64,000 nt of DNA, taken from the NCBI RefSeq assembly GCF_009669325.1, contig NZ_SZWE01000001.1, forward strand, positions 1,741,501 to 1,805,500, given 5' to 3'. This DNA comes from Roseovarius bejariae (lineage in GTDB: Bacteria; Pseudomonadota; Alphaproteobacteria; Rhodobacterales; Rhodobacteraceae). Every line of letters begins with the position of its first letter. Position 1 is the stretch's first letter. The notes beneath the pieces are model-generated. The model saw only the letters and a program-made list of their open reading frames with translations. It was not told the origin of the DNA and did not search any database. Below are positions 34,636 to 43,451 of the stretch, piece by piece. The translations under genes and the position numbers were made by a program.

Positions 34636-36084
34636 TCAAATCCTCAACAGGTGGTCCATCATGGTATTGATCGTCTCGATCAGGCGGGCATTGGCGGCAT
34701 AGGCCTGTTCCACCTGCAACAGGCGCTGCATCTGGTCGTCGCTGTCGACCGCGTTGCGCGCCTGCATGTCGGACAGTTCGGCATACCGCGTGTTGGCAAA
34801 TGTTAGAGACTGATCCTGCGTCAAACGCTCTTGTCCGATCCGCGAAGCCAGCGCGCCGATGTGGCCCGACAAGCCCCGCGCCGAGCCGCCCAAGTCGCCC
34901 GAGGCCATGGAGTGAGGCGCGCTCAACGCCGCCCCCATTGCCCGTAACAGACGACTGTCTCCGGCCGGGCCGGGCGCGCCCGCCCCCAGACCGTCGCGCA
35001 GCCGCCAAAGCGCACCGCCCTGATCCGGATCGGCCAGGGCATTGATCGACAGGCGCCCGGCAAGCCCGACCTCATCGGCCGGGGTGAAAGCCGCCCCGGC
35101 ATCGGTGAACACTCCCGCATCCCCGGGGGCCAATGTCGGGTCCGGGCCGGGGGGTTCGAAACGTTCCATGAGGTCGCGCGCCACGGCATCCAGATCCCGT
35201 TGCGCCTCCACGGCCAGGCCATCGCGCACCTCGAACAGGGCCGCCAACCGCCCACCGGCAATGGGGCTGCCCTCTCCGCGTGGCGGGATGGCAACCCCGT
35301 TGATCGTCAGCCCCGACAGTAAACCGTTATCTCCGGTCATATGCGGCTCAACAACATTGGAGGGCGTGAATTCAAGCTGCGCCACCGTCCCATCCAGCAG
35401 GATCGCCCCGCCGGGTGTAAAAACCGCGATCGCCCCCTTGTCGCGCGGCACACTACGAATGGGCACGGCCTCGGAAAGCTGCGCCAAAAGTTGATCACGC
35501 TGATCCAGAAGACCCGCCGTCGATTGCCCAGAAGTCTCGGCCATGACGATTGTCCGATTGATCCCGGCCAGTTGTTCCAACGCGGCGTTGACCTGGGTCA
35601 CGAGTTGCCCGATGTCCGCATCGGCCCGGCCCCGCGCTGTCTGAATGGCGTTCGTGGCATCATCCAGCGCCCCTGTCACCTCCTCCGCGCGTTTGAGAAC
35701 CGTGTTCAATCGGTTGTCATCCTCGGGCTTGGTCGCGGCGCTGACCAAACTGGCCTCGAAATCGGCCAGCCGCCCCGACAGGGACTGTGCCTCGCCCGGC
35801 ACTCCGATCGCGCGCTCAACGGTTTCAAGAAACGCCACGCGGGTCTCGGCGCCTGATCGCTCACCACCTGACAGCATCAGATCAGCGGCCAACGCCCGAT
35901 CCACATGCCGCTGGATACCCTGCACGAAGACACCACCCGTCTTGTTGCGCGAGGACAAAACAGTCTCGCGCGTGGCATAGCCCTCGGTCAGGGCATTGGC
36001 GAGGTTGGTCGAGATCACCTCGGCCGTGCGAGAGGTGGCCGATAACCCGCTCAGCGCATTGTTCAGGGCGGATGTGATGCTCAT
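34636..36084 (-). CDS. flgK: flagellar hook-associated protein FlgK
   Basis: First hook-filament junction protein, 482 residues. The N-terminus MSITSALNNALSGLSATSRT and STNLANALTEGYATRETVLS match FlgK. The coiled-coil region includes LVTQVNAALEQLAGINRTIV and LLDQRDQLLAQLSEAVPI, and the C-terminal helix is RLLQVEQAYAANARLIETIN. It is in an operon between flgE and flgL. Confidence 0.94.
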   Translation of the reverse strand: MSITSALNNALSGLSATSRTAEVISTNLANALTEGYATRETVLSSRNKTGGVFVQGIQRHVDRALAADLMLSGGERSGAETRVAFLETVERAIGVPGEAQSLSGRLADFEASLVSAATKPEDDNRLNTVLKRAEEVTGALDDATNAIQTARGRADADIGQLVTQVNAALEQLAGINRTIVMAETSGQSTAGLLDQRDQLLAQLSEAVPIRSVPRDKGAIAVFTPGGAILLDGTVAQLEFTPSNVVEPHMTGDNGLLSGLTINGVAIPPRGEGSPIAGGRLAALFEVRDGLAVEAQRDLDAVARDLMERFEPPGPDPTLAPGDAGVFTDAGAAFTPADEVGLAGRLSINALADPDQGGALWRLRDGLGAGAPGPAGDSRLLRAMGAALSAPHSMASGDLGGSARGLSGHIGALASRIGQERLTQDQSLTFANTRYAELSDMQARNAVDSDDQMQRLLQVEQAYAANARLIETINTMMDHLLRI

Positions 36085-36122
36085 GCCGATAGTCTCCTCA
36101 TCAAGGGGTCAGGGACCCGCGC

Positions 36123-37424
36123 TTAGCGTTTGATATTGGTCGTTTCCTGCAACATCTCGTCCACGGTCTGGATCACCTTGGCGTTCGAGGAATAGGCCCG
36201 CTGCGTCTGGATCATGTCGGTCAACTCGCCCGCCACATCGGTGGCCGATTCCTCCAGCGCGAAGGACACGACATCACCTGTCGGCCCATCCCCCGCGTCC
36301 CACAGGAAGAAGGACCCACTGTCAGGCGAGGGCAGATAGGTTTGTTGATCCATGGCCATCATGCCATTCGGATTGGGCAAATCGACAAGCGGCACCTGAT
36401 AGATGATCCGCGTGATCCCGGTGTCGAAGGACGCATGGACAAACCCGTTTTCATCCACCTCGGCCGAGGTCATGTTCCCCACCGGGGACCCGTTCTTGGA
36501 AATCGACAGTGGCGCGAAACTGTCGGACAGTTGTGTCAGCCCGTTGCTGGAGCCCAACTGCCCGATATTGATCTCCATGGGCCCACCGGCCACATTCACG
36601 ATCAGGTTGCCCGTGGCCGGATCATAGGCGCCACCCGTGGTTGCCGACACGGCTTGCAAAGTGCCCCCCGAAGACCGCGAATTATCGAACTCCAGGGCAT
36701 ATTCACCAATCAATGCCCCGCCCTGCGCCGAATCCGACATGGTCATCGTCCATGCGTTCGACGATCCGCTGGCCGGCACGGTTGGCGTGAATTCGATCAG
36801 GATGTTTTCGGATTTGCCAAGGTTGTCATAATACTCGATCGACAGTTGCTGCGGGTCGCCGCTTGATCCAGCCGCCGTATCGGTCGCCGGAAGGTTCACG
36901 CCGAGGTCCAGTTCCGTCGTCGGTTCGCCGGTCAGCTGGTTCACGTTGATCTGCACCGGCTCCAACCCGTCGCTGGTATCGCGCGGGAAGGCCGGGATGG
37001 TGCCATCGGGATTGGCGGGCCAGCCCATCAGAACAAGGCCCGATTCCGTGCGCAAACGCCCCTCGGCATCGGTGCGGAACGACCCGGTCGTGGTCAGCAA
37101 CATTTGCGCATTGCCGTTGCCGACCTCCACCTCGCTTGCTGCTGCCACGGGAAGCATCCCGCGCCCGCGCACCGCAAGATCCGTCGGGTTCGACGTGGAC
37201 ACAAGCGAGCCGCGCTGATCGATCAGACGCTGCGTGCTGGATCGCACACCCCCCGCCGAATAGCTTCCGCCATTCGACGAGATCACCAGCGATTGGAAAT
37301 CGGCCTCAACCCGTTTGTAGCCGTAGGTGGCCGAATTCGCGATATTGTCCGAAATCGCGGCAAGGCGCGTGGCATTCGCGCTCAAACCCGCCACACCGGC
37401 ATTCAACGAGGAAGAAATAGTCAT
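36123..37424 (-). CDS. flgE: flagellar hook protein FlgE
   Basis: Hook subunit of 433 residues. The N-terminal core is NAGVAGLSANATRLAAISDN then IANSATYGYKRVEADFQSLV, and the C-terminal core is ELTDMIQTQRAYSSNAKVIQ with TVDEMLQETTNIKR. The central D1/D2 domains carry GYALEFDNS-like strands. The ATG at 37424 has AAAGG upstream and gives MTISSSLN; an upstream start seven codons earlier is less likely. A CtrA-like box lies about 60 bases before it. Confidence 0.94.
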   Translation of the reverse strand: MTISSSLNAGVAGLSANATRLAAISDNIANSATYGYKRVEADFQSLVISSNGGSYSAGGVRSSTQRLIDQRGSLVSTSNPTDLAVRGRGMLPVAAASEVEVGNGNAQMLLTTTGSFRTDAEGRLRTESGLVLMGWPANPDGTIPAFPRDTSDGLEPVQINVNQLTGEPTTELDLGVNLPATDTAAGSSGDPQQLSIEYYDNLGKSENILIEFTPTVPASGSSNAWTMTMSDSAQGGALIGEYALEFDNSRSSGGTLQAVSATTGGAYDPATGNLIVNVAGGPMEINIGQLGSSNGLTQLSDSFAPLSISKNGSPVGNMTSAEVDENGFVHASFDTGITRIIYQVPLVDLPNPNGMMAMDQQTYLPSPDSGSFFLWDAGDGPTGDVVSFALEESATDVAGELTDMIQTQRAYSSNAKVIQTVDEMLQETTNIKR

Positions 37425-37481
37425 GGATACGCCTTTCTGCTGCATCGACAGGAGTCAGGCACAAGATGTAAGGCGTTCCAT

Positions 37482-37496
37482 TTAACAGCGGCCTAA
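37482..37496. promoter_or_regulatory. CtrA-like box upstream of flgE
   Basis: TTAA-N7-CTAA (TTAG-N7-TTAA on the flgE strand) matches seven of eight CtrA consensus bases and is 58-72 bases upstream of the flgE start, a typical promoter position. Confidence 0.5.
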
Positions 37497-37516
37497 CAGA
37501 TAAAATGCCGCCTATT

Positions 37517-38386
37517 TCAACCGCTGTCCGACCGCAGGAAGATCACCTCGACCCGGTTGTTGCGCATGGCCATTGGGTTGCGCACCACAGGTTCGCGATC
37601 GGCATGGCCGGTCACCCGTTGCATCCGCTCGGCGTCCAATCCGCGATCCTGCAAAAGCTGACGCATGGCATTGGCGCGCTCGGCGGATAAATCCCAAACC
37701 GGGTTATGCGCCAGAACCACGGGGGCGGCTTGAATATGGCCTTCCACCGCTATTCCGTTTTGCACCAAGGCTCCGGCTTCGCTCAGGATTCCGGCAATCT
37801 GGTAAAGCAAGTCCGTTGGCTCGGCTGTGCCGGTCCTGAACAACTGCGCCCCGGGCAGGTCAAACACCTCGATCAGCAACCCCTCATCGGTCAGTCGTGT
37901 CAGGATGTGCCGACCCATTTTGCGTGACACGTTGCTTTCCCCGGACGTCCCGGAAAGCAGGTCTTCCACGTCCTTCAAGGCACGTTCAGCGGCGGACTCC
38001 ATGACGGCGTCACTTTGTTCTGCCCCCTGCGCCGCCACGCCCATCTCGCCACGGGCTTGCCGCGATTCGGTCGGGCGGCGGTTCGTGGCGCCGGTCCCAT
38101 TCTGTGGCAAAACCTCTTCCGAGAAGACACTTTCACCCCCGAAACTGCCGTCCCCTCCCCCCGAAATCCGATTGATCGGAATCGTCGGGCTAAAGTAATC
38201 CGCAATACCTTTTCTTTGCTTTTCCGTCGTCGCGTTCAGCAGCCACATCAAAAGAAAGAACGCCATCATGGCGGTCACGAAATCGGCGTACGCAACTTTC
38301 CACGCCCCGCCGTGGTGACCATCGCCACCCGTGACCTTCTTTCGTTTGATGATGACTGGCGCGGCGTTATCACCCGGCGCGCTCAT
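37517..38386 (-). CDS. motB: flagellar stator protein MotB
   Basis: Stator subunit that carries the proton-binding aspartate and anchors MotA to peptidoglycan. The single helix is AYADFVTAMMAFFLLMWLL with Asp35, and the C-terminal OmpA-like domain has VEGHIQAAPVVLAHNPVWDL then SAERANAMRQLLQDRGLDAE and NNRVEVIFLR. The basic N-terminus (PVIIKRKKV) is typical. The ATG at 38386 was preferred over a GTG three codons earlier, because GGTGG then sits as a ribosome-binding site. A perfect CtrA box lies upstream. Confidence 0.93.
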   Translation of the reverse strand: MSAPGDNAAPVIIKRKKVTGGDGHHGGAWKVAYADFVTAMMAFFLLMWLLNATTEKQRKGIADYFSPTIPINRISGGGDGSFGGESVFSEEVLPQNGTGATNRRPTESRQARGEMGVAAQGAEQSDAVMESAAERALKDVEDLLSGTSGESNVSRKMGRHILTRLTDEGLLIEVFDLPGAQLFRTGTAEPTDLLYQIAGILSEAGALVQNGIAVEGHIQAAPVVLAHNPVWDLSAERANAMRQLLQDRGLDAERMQRVTGHADREPVVRNPMAMRNNRVEVIFLRSDSG

Positions 38387-38432
38387 CTCCACCACCTTTC
38401 TCTCACCCGGGGACAGGTCTAGCAGGGGGGCA

Positions 38433-38447
38433 TTAATGGCCGCTTAA
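38433..38447. promoter_or_regulatory. perfect CtrA-type box upstream of motB
   Basis: TTAA-TGGCCGC-TTAA is an exact TTAA-N7-TTAA match, 47-61 bases before motB. It partly overlaps an inverted repeat, CTTAACA with TGTTAAG eight bases apart (38443-38464), that could bind the same or a second regulator. Confidence 0.65.
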
Positions 38448-38475
38448 CATTTAGAATTGTTAAGACTTCGGCGTT

Positions 38476-38555
38476 TCGTACGACTCGTACGATCATGTTT
38501 CGGACCATGGCGATTTTCGTACGAAAACGGGGGGGCAGTCGTACGACTCGTACGA
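38476..38555. repeat. cluster of five TCGTACGA palindromes
   Basis: The 8-bp palindrome TCGTACGA occurs at 38476-38483, 38485-38492, 38517-38524, 38539-38546 and 38548-38555. The first and last pairs are tandem with a single C between, each creating an internal GACTC (a GANTC methylation site). The middle copy is extended to TTTTCGTACGAAAA. The cluster fills the space between the exonuclease-fusion stop and the motB promoter. A related nested palindrome occurs at 53653-53687. The binding protein is unknown to me. Confidence 0.8.
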
Positions 38556-38558
38556 AAT

Positions 38559-40613
38559 TCAGTAATCCTGCGCCTTGCGGATTTTCGTCATCCGCTGACC
38601 GGCGGCAATGGCATCGCCAAGGGTGTGTATTCCCGCCGCCTCCATCACGCCGATCATCTGCAAGAAGACCTCGGCCGTAGCCATCGCATCCCCCAAGGCG
38701 GTGTGCCTCAGATTCGGCGGGATGCTCACCCCGAACCGCTCGGCCAAGGCATCCAGCGTATGCTGGCCGGTATGTTCATAAAGTGCCGCCGACAGAAGAA
38801 CAGTGCATAAAACCGGATGATCAAAGCTATGCCCGATCATCTTCTCATCGCGCCGCAAGAAAGCCATGTCGAAAGGCGCATTATGGGCGACAAGCACGCC
38901 GCCGTCACAATACCTATGAAATGCTTTCCCGGCACCTACTATATCTGGTGCTTCACGAACCATGTCATCATTGATCCCATGCACCTTTGTCGAGGCCGCA
39001 GGGATCGTGCAACCGGGGTTGACCAGTGTATCGAAAACCTCGCCGTGCAGGATACGGCCATTGACGATCCGGACCCCGGCTATCTGCACGATCCTGTCTC
39101 CGCCACTTGGCGCAAGGCCGGTGGTTTCGGTATCGAACACCACGAAAGACAACTCCGACAAAGGCCGGTCTGCCATCTCCCCGCCGGAGGTCGGAAGATT
39201 GAAGTCATAAAACTCAGGCCGCACGTCCCCCGAGGCCAAGGCGGGCGCCCCCGACGCTTCGAGTGGAAGCACGATGCGGTGCCCGTAACCCCCTGTTTCC
39301 GACCAGATTTCCGTGCGATGCCCTTCAAGTACATCCCGGCCCGAATACGCCCCATAGCTTTCCGACAGAGGCTGTTTCAACCAAGCGTCCAAGTCACTTT
39401 CCCTGACCTCGGTTCCCTGCCACTCCAAGCTAACCCAAACCTCATGGCCATGCCGTTCGGCCCGCAGGCCCATGGCAAGACGCTGAGCATCCTGCGACAA
39501 CCCCTGCACAACCCGCGCCAGCACCTCCATGATCGCGAAACCATCACAACGCAAAAAATGCACCCCGCCATCTGCATCAACGGGCCGATCAACACGGGCT
39601 TTCAGGCCTTCAAATATATCATCGGCCGCAACCTTGGACATAGGCCAATGGCGTGTTGTGATCCGCCCGTGGCGTTCTTCCATCTGGCGCAAGCAATTGA
39701 AAAGGCGGTTCAATTCTTCATTCATCGCAGCATCGAAGGTGGCGCGGGTCTTAAGCGGAATATCCGCGTCCGACTGCAAGACATCCAGAACCGCACCCAT
39801 CGCCGCCGCCGGGCGGCGCACCTCTTCCATCAGGGTGTTGAACAGGTGGTCGCGCTCTGCGTGGGCTTGTAAATCCTCTGTCGCATCATGGAAGATCAAG
39901 ACATGGCCCAGACGATCCTCGCCCGATAAAACCGGGCTGACACGGCCCAGCAGGAATCGCTCACCGTCCACGGTCGGCACAAGGAAGCTTTCGGCCTCTG
40001 TCTGGCCACGCGCAAGGCCCCTGTTCAGACGTTCGATCGCATGCTCCACAGGATCAAGCCGCAGGTAACTCCGCAAAGGCCGGTCCAATCCCAGATCGCC
40101 CAGCAACTCTTCTGCCGCACGGTTGAACAGCATCAGGCGGTTGTCCGGCGTGACAACGACAACTCCTTCGGCCAGATCGCGCAACAATGCCTCGAAAAGG
40201 GCCTTTTCACGCGCCAGATGGTCGGTTTCACGTGCAATCGCACGCTCCTGTGCCTCCCGCGCGTCGGACAGTGCCGAATGGATTGCCTGCGCCGCAGGGG
40301 CAAGAGCCCCCAAATACCGCGCCTGCTGTTCGTCAATCCCAACGCCCACATCGGCCCGCGCACGGGTATTGAGATCCGAGGCCAGCCCAAGGATGGGGCG
40401 GGCGACATTCTCGTCAAAAAGGTAGCCAATCCAAGCGGTTAGCCCGAGGATACCAAAGCCCGCCGCAAGCCCGGCCAAAATGTACCCGTCCACAGGGCCG
40501 CCATTTCGGCTATGTCCCAACCAAAGCGCACCCACGAGAATAGCAACACCGCCAAGCGCAAGTGCCGCAAAGAACAGGGCAAACCGAAGCCGCAGGCCAA
40601 AGCGTTCACGCAT
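38559..40613 (-). CDS. 3'-5' exonuclease (DnaQ/DEDDh) fused to a degenerate membrane sensor kinase
   Basis: A 684-residue fusion. N-terminal part: two membrane helices (about residues 10-32 and 43-65), a HAMP-like linker, a PAS-like domain (LLRDLAEGVVVVTPDNRLML, about 140-250), then a HisKA-like helix in which the phospho-acceptor histidine is replaced (MEEVRRPAAAMGAVLDVL, Glu263). The ATPase region that follows keeps no clear N or G boxes. C-terminal part: a full DEDDh exonuclease with Exo I FDTETTGL (Asp494, Glu496), Exo II VAHNAPFDMAFL (Asp582) and Exo III RHTALGDAMATAEVF (His637, Asp642). The ATG overlaps the stop of the response regulator gene by eight bases. Stand-alone exonucleases accompany similar symporter clusters; the fusion to a pseudokinase is unusual. 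Substrate unknown. Confidence 0.85.
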   Translation of the reverse strand: MRERFGLRLRFALFFAALALGGVAILVGALWLGHSRNGGPVDGYILAGLAAGFGILGLTAWIGYLFDENVARPILGLASDLNTRARADVGVGIDEQQARYLGALAPAAQAIHSALSDAREAQERAIARETDHLAREKALFEALLRDLAEGVVVVTPDNRLMLFNRAAEELLGDLGLDRPLRSYLRLDPVEHAIERLNRGLARGQTEAESFLVPTVDGERFLLGRVSPVLSGEDRLGHVLIFHDATEDLQAHAERDHLFNTLMEEVRRPAAAMGAVLDVLQSDADIPLKTRATFDAAMNEELNRLFNCLRQMEERHGRITTRHWPMSKVAADDIFEGLKARVDRPVDADGGVHFLRCDGFAIMEVLARVVQGLSQDAQRLAMGLRAERHGHEVWVSLEWQGTEVRESDLDAWLKQPLSESYGAYSGRDVLEGHRTEIWSETGGYGHRIVLPLEASGAPALASGDVRPEFYDFNLPTSGGEMADRPLSELSFVVFDTETTGLAPSGGDRIVQIAGVRIVNGRILHGEVFDTLVNPGCTIPAASTKVHGINDDMVREAPDIVGAGKAFHRYCDGGVLVAHNAPFDMAFLRRDEKMIGHSFDHPVLCTVLLSAALYEHTGQHTLDALAERFGVSIPPNLRHTALGDAMATAEVFLQMIGVMEAAGIHTLGDAIAAGQRMTKIRKAQDY

Positions 40614-40989
40614 CGGGCCCCTCCTCCAGAAGCGTCTTGATCTGGTCTGTGAGGTCCGATGTGGCAAAGGGCTTGGTCAAAAACGCGTCGGCGCCAAGCG
40701 CCAACCCCTTGCGCCGCTCGACCTCGCCACCCCGCGCGGTCATCATCAAAACCTTGGTCCCGGCGAGCGTGGCATCACGACGAATGGATTGGCAAATTTC
40801 ATACCCCGAACTGCCCGGGAGCATCACATCGAGAACGACCAGGTCGGGTTGCGCCTCGGTGATCGCCGCCATGGCCAGATCGCCATCCGCCACCCGGCGC
40901 AGGCGATACCCCTGACGTCCGATCAAATGTTCAAGCGCGAGGGCGATGTTATCCTCGTCCTCTACCAGCAGAACGGTTTTCTCCTCCAT
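40606..40989 (-). CDS. single-domain response regulator
   Basis: A 127-residue receiver without an output domain. The acidic pocket is LLVEDEDN, the phospho-acceptor is Asp54 in VVLDVMLPGSSGYEIC, and the conserved Thr and Lys are in LMMTARG and FLTKPFA. The ATG was chosen for GGGAGG upstream and because the product then starts at the receiver fold. It is translationally coupled to the exonuclease/sensor fusion; since that protein lacks the HisKA histidine, another kinase probably phosphorylates it. Confidence 0.9.
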   Translation of the reverse strand: MEEKTVLLVEDEDNIALALEHLIGRQGYRLRRVADGDLAMAAITEAQPDLVVLDVMLPGSSGYEICQSIRRDATLAGTKVLMMTARGGEVERRKGLALGADAFLTKPFATSDLTDQIKTLLEEGPDA

Positions 40990-41009
40990 CGGTCCGGCCT
41001 CCCTCCGGC

Positions 41010-41513
41010 TCAATCGGTGCAGACAGCACCGTAAATCGGGTCCTCCCGCGTCACCGGCAGCCAATTGGCCGCCTCCTCCGGATCGGCAAGGACCGCATCG
41101 GTGACAAGCGCGCGGGCCGGGTCATCGCAATTGACCAGCTGCATGACCTTCCCCGGCGCCTGCCATCGTTCAAACAAATACAAATCGACAAGCCGCGCGC
41201 CTTGAACTGCCTCGTTCTCACGGATACCGGCCACATCGGCAGCCATGAGGCGTGTGGTTTGGGGCACGATGTATGTCCAGGGCTTCCAGATGCGCGACAC
41301 CTCGACGGTATCGATCACCTCGACCCCCTCGGGCAGGCCCGCCTTGGTCCGCGCGGCCCAACTGTATTCCGACCAGATGGCAAAGCCGATCATCGTCACA
41401 CCCGCCGCCACGGGCATCACCCACTTGGGCAGGCGGTTGCCCGTCATGATGTTGACCACCAGAACAACACCGGCGGCGGCGAACCCGGCAACTAGACTGG
41501 CAATCAATTCCAT
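41010..41513 (-). CDS. small membrane protein of unknown function
   Basis: About 167 residues with two N-terminal membrane helices (LIASLVAGFAAAGVVLVVNI and WVMPVAAGVTMIGFAIWSEY) and a C-terminal soluble domain of about 115 residues containing VSRIWKPWTYIVPQTTRLMA and YLFERWQAPGKVMQLVNCDD. It lies between the DUF294 gene (12 bases) and the response regulator (20 bases), so it is probably part of the symporter regulatory operon. No family recognised. Starting at 41519 instead is possible; AGGA favours 41513. Confidence 0.75.
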   Translation of the reverse strand: MELIASLVAGFAAAGVVLVVNIMTGNRLPKWVMPVAAGVTMIGFAIWSEYSWAARTKAGLPEGVEVIDTVEVSRIWKPWTYIVPQTTRLMAADVAGIRENEAVQGARLVDLYLFERWQAPGKVMQLVNCDDPARALVTDAVLADPEEAANWLPVTREDPIYGAVCTD

Positions 41514-41525
41514 GAACATCCTGAT

Positions 41526-43367
41526 TTACCCCAATGCGCCTTTGCCCTGCCCGACCGCCGATTGCATGGTCTTGATCACCATGAAGGCATCGCGCAGGTG
41601 GTTGCGTTCCAGTTCCGAAAGCGCCCCGGGCGCCATAAAGTTATCCGGCGCCTCACCGTTGCGGATTTGATAGGCCTGATGGCGCAAACGGGTTTCAGCA
41701 ATCAACTCGTAGGCATCCAAAAGGTCATGGGCGCCCGATTTGGAAATCACGCCCCTATCACGTGCCTCTTCGATACGATCCAGTGTATTCACCGCCTCGA
41801 ACCCGCCCTGAAGGGCATAAATCCGGCCCAGATCGACCACCGGCACCACGCCGGAATGCTTGAGGTCTACCATGTTCTTGTGTTCGCCCGACCGGATCAG
41901 GGCAAACCCCCTGAACAGGCTGAGGGGCGGCGTGTGTTTGAGGGAGTTGGAAATCATGTGCGCCACGAAGATCGAGTTCTTGCGCGCAAGGCGTAGAATT
42001 TCTGCCTGCATGTCTTCGAACAGGCTTTCATCGCCCGCAATCGGGCGCAAATCGAACATGACCGAGGCCAGCATCTGTGCCTCATTGTCGGGTTGCGCGA
42101 TCCATCCCTTGAAATACTCGCGCCAAACGCGGCGGGGTTGCCGCCAGCGGGGGTTGGTGGCCATCATGTCACCGGGGCAATAGACGAATCCACAGGTATT
42201 GAGGCCGTCACTCACGAATTGCGCCAGATTGGCAAAATAAGCATCGTGTTCAGGCGTCATGTCATCATGCAGGATTAGGCAGTTATCCTGATCCGATTGC
42301 CCGGTTTGTTCGCGCCGTCCCTGGCTACCGCAAGCCAGCCAAAGATACGGCACCGGCGCCGGGCCGAGTTTTTCCTCGCCAAGAGCCAGAAGGCGGCGGG
42401 TGATCGCATCAGTTATGTCGGTGATCCGGCGTGTCACCGCCTGTGGCCGGGTGCCCGCACTGACGAGTTGCGACAAGAGTTCCGGCACACGCTCCATGAC
42501 ACGCGCCATGGTCTCGGCATCTTCGGCCTGCACGATATCGGCGATCATGTGGCTGGCCGTGGCGGCCTGGCGACGGAAGAGATCGGTCTTACCGATCATC
42601 CCCACGATGCGGCCCCGCGATTCCACGGGCAGGTGGTTGATCCCGTGATCCGACATCATCATCAACGCATCCAGCCCAAGGCTATCGGGCGTGATCGTCA
42701 TCGGCCTCGGCGTCATGACCTGCGCCACCGATATATCCCCGCTCAGGCCCTCGGCCAGCACTTTATTGGTCATGTCATGTACGGTGACGATCCCAGTCAG
42801 GGTGGTATCCTCCATCACCAGAACCGAGGAAATCTTCTTGTCCCGCATCACGCGGGCAACATCGGTAACCGTGTTGCTTTCCGGGCAGGTCACCGGCGTT
42901 GTCGCCATCAGGTCCGAGACCTGCAAGGCGGTCAGACCCGTCGCATAAGGGCCTTCATCCCGGTCGCCCTCGGTCGGGGCTGAGCGGCCAAACCAAGCCG
43001 ACAATTCGTCACTGTCTTCCAGCAGTGCCAGAAAAACCTTTGCAGGAATCACGATAAGCTGGCTGTCTTCGGTCACACGGGCCGTCAGCATCGCACGGCC
43101 ATCCCGCAGCAGGCCACGCTCGCCCATGATGTCCCCCGGACCCCGCTGCGAAATCAGGTCGGCGTTGCTGGCTTCAATATCAAGCGCCCCGCTTTCAACA
43201 ATATAAAGCCCCTCGATCGGTGCACCTTCCTTGAACAGGATATGCCCCGCAGGCACCGTGACACGCTGCGCCTTTTCGGCAAGCGCGCGCCGCTTGCCGT
43301 CGGGCAGCATGTCAAAAGGGGCATTCTGGGTCAGGATGTGCAGAATGTCTGCGGGGTCGTCTACCAT
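41526..43367 (-). CDS. cNMP-binding / CBS-pair / DUF294 nucleotidyltransferase-like signalling protein
   Basis: A 613-residue cytoplasmic protein. Residues 1-120 form a cyclic-nucleotide-binding domain (VPAGHILFKEGAPIEGLYIV, GPGDIMGERGLLRDG). About 150-275 is a CBS pair (VSDLMATTPVTCPESNTVTD; VAQVMTPRPMTITPDSLGLD). A DUF294 nucleotidyltransferase-like domain follows with LACGSQGRREQTGQSDQDNC, the signature seen in GlnD-like enzymes, then a helical DUF294 C-terminal domain. Proteins of this type are repeatedly found beside VC_2705-type symporters and probably sense nucleotides or energy state. The ATG has AGGAG upstream. Catalytic activity is untested for the family as far as I know. Confidence 0.88.
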   Translation of the reverse strand: MVDDPADILHILTQNAPFDMLPDGKRRALAEKAQRVTVPAGHILFKEGAPIEGLYIVESGALDIEASNADLISQRGPGDIMGERGLLRDGRAMLTARVTEDSQLIVIPAKVFLALLEDSDELSAWFGRSAPTEGDRDEGPYATGLTALQVSDLMATTPVTCPESNTVTDVARVMRDKKISSVLVMEDTTLTGIVTVHDMTNKVLAEGLSGDISVAQVMTPRPMTITPDSLGLDALMMMSDHGINHLPVESRGRIVGMIGKTDLFRRQAATASHMIADIVQAEDAETMARVMERVPELLSQLVSAGTRPQAVTRRITDITDAITRRLLALGEEKLGPAPVPYLWLACGSQGRREQTGQSDQDNCLILHDDMTPEHDAYFANLAQFVSDGLNTCGFVYCPGDMMATNPRWRQPRRVWREYFKGWIAQPDNEAQMLASVMFDLRPIAGDESLFEDMQAEILRLARKNSIFVAHMISNSLKHTPPLSLFRGFALIRSGEHKNMVDLKHSGVVPVVDLGRIYALQGGFEAVNTLDRIEEARDRGVISKSGAHDLLDAYELIAETRLRHQAYQIRNGEAPDNFMAPGALSELERNHLRDAFMVIKTMQSAVGQGKGALG

Positions 43368-43451
43368 GCAAGGCGCTCCTGTCGGATGGCGAAAACTAGA
43401 AACGATCTGTCTAAAAGACACCCCGGTCTATGCGAAATGGCAAGGGGAAGG

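Noticed and set aside
38476..38555. Insertion sequence ends or parS sites as explanation for the palindromes
   Set aside because: No transposase or target duplication is seen, and the motif does not match the known parS consensus.
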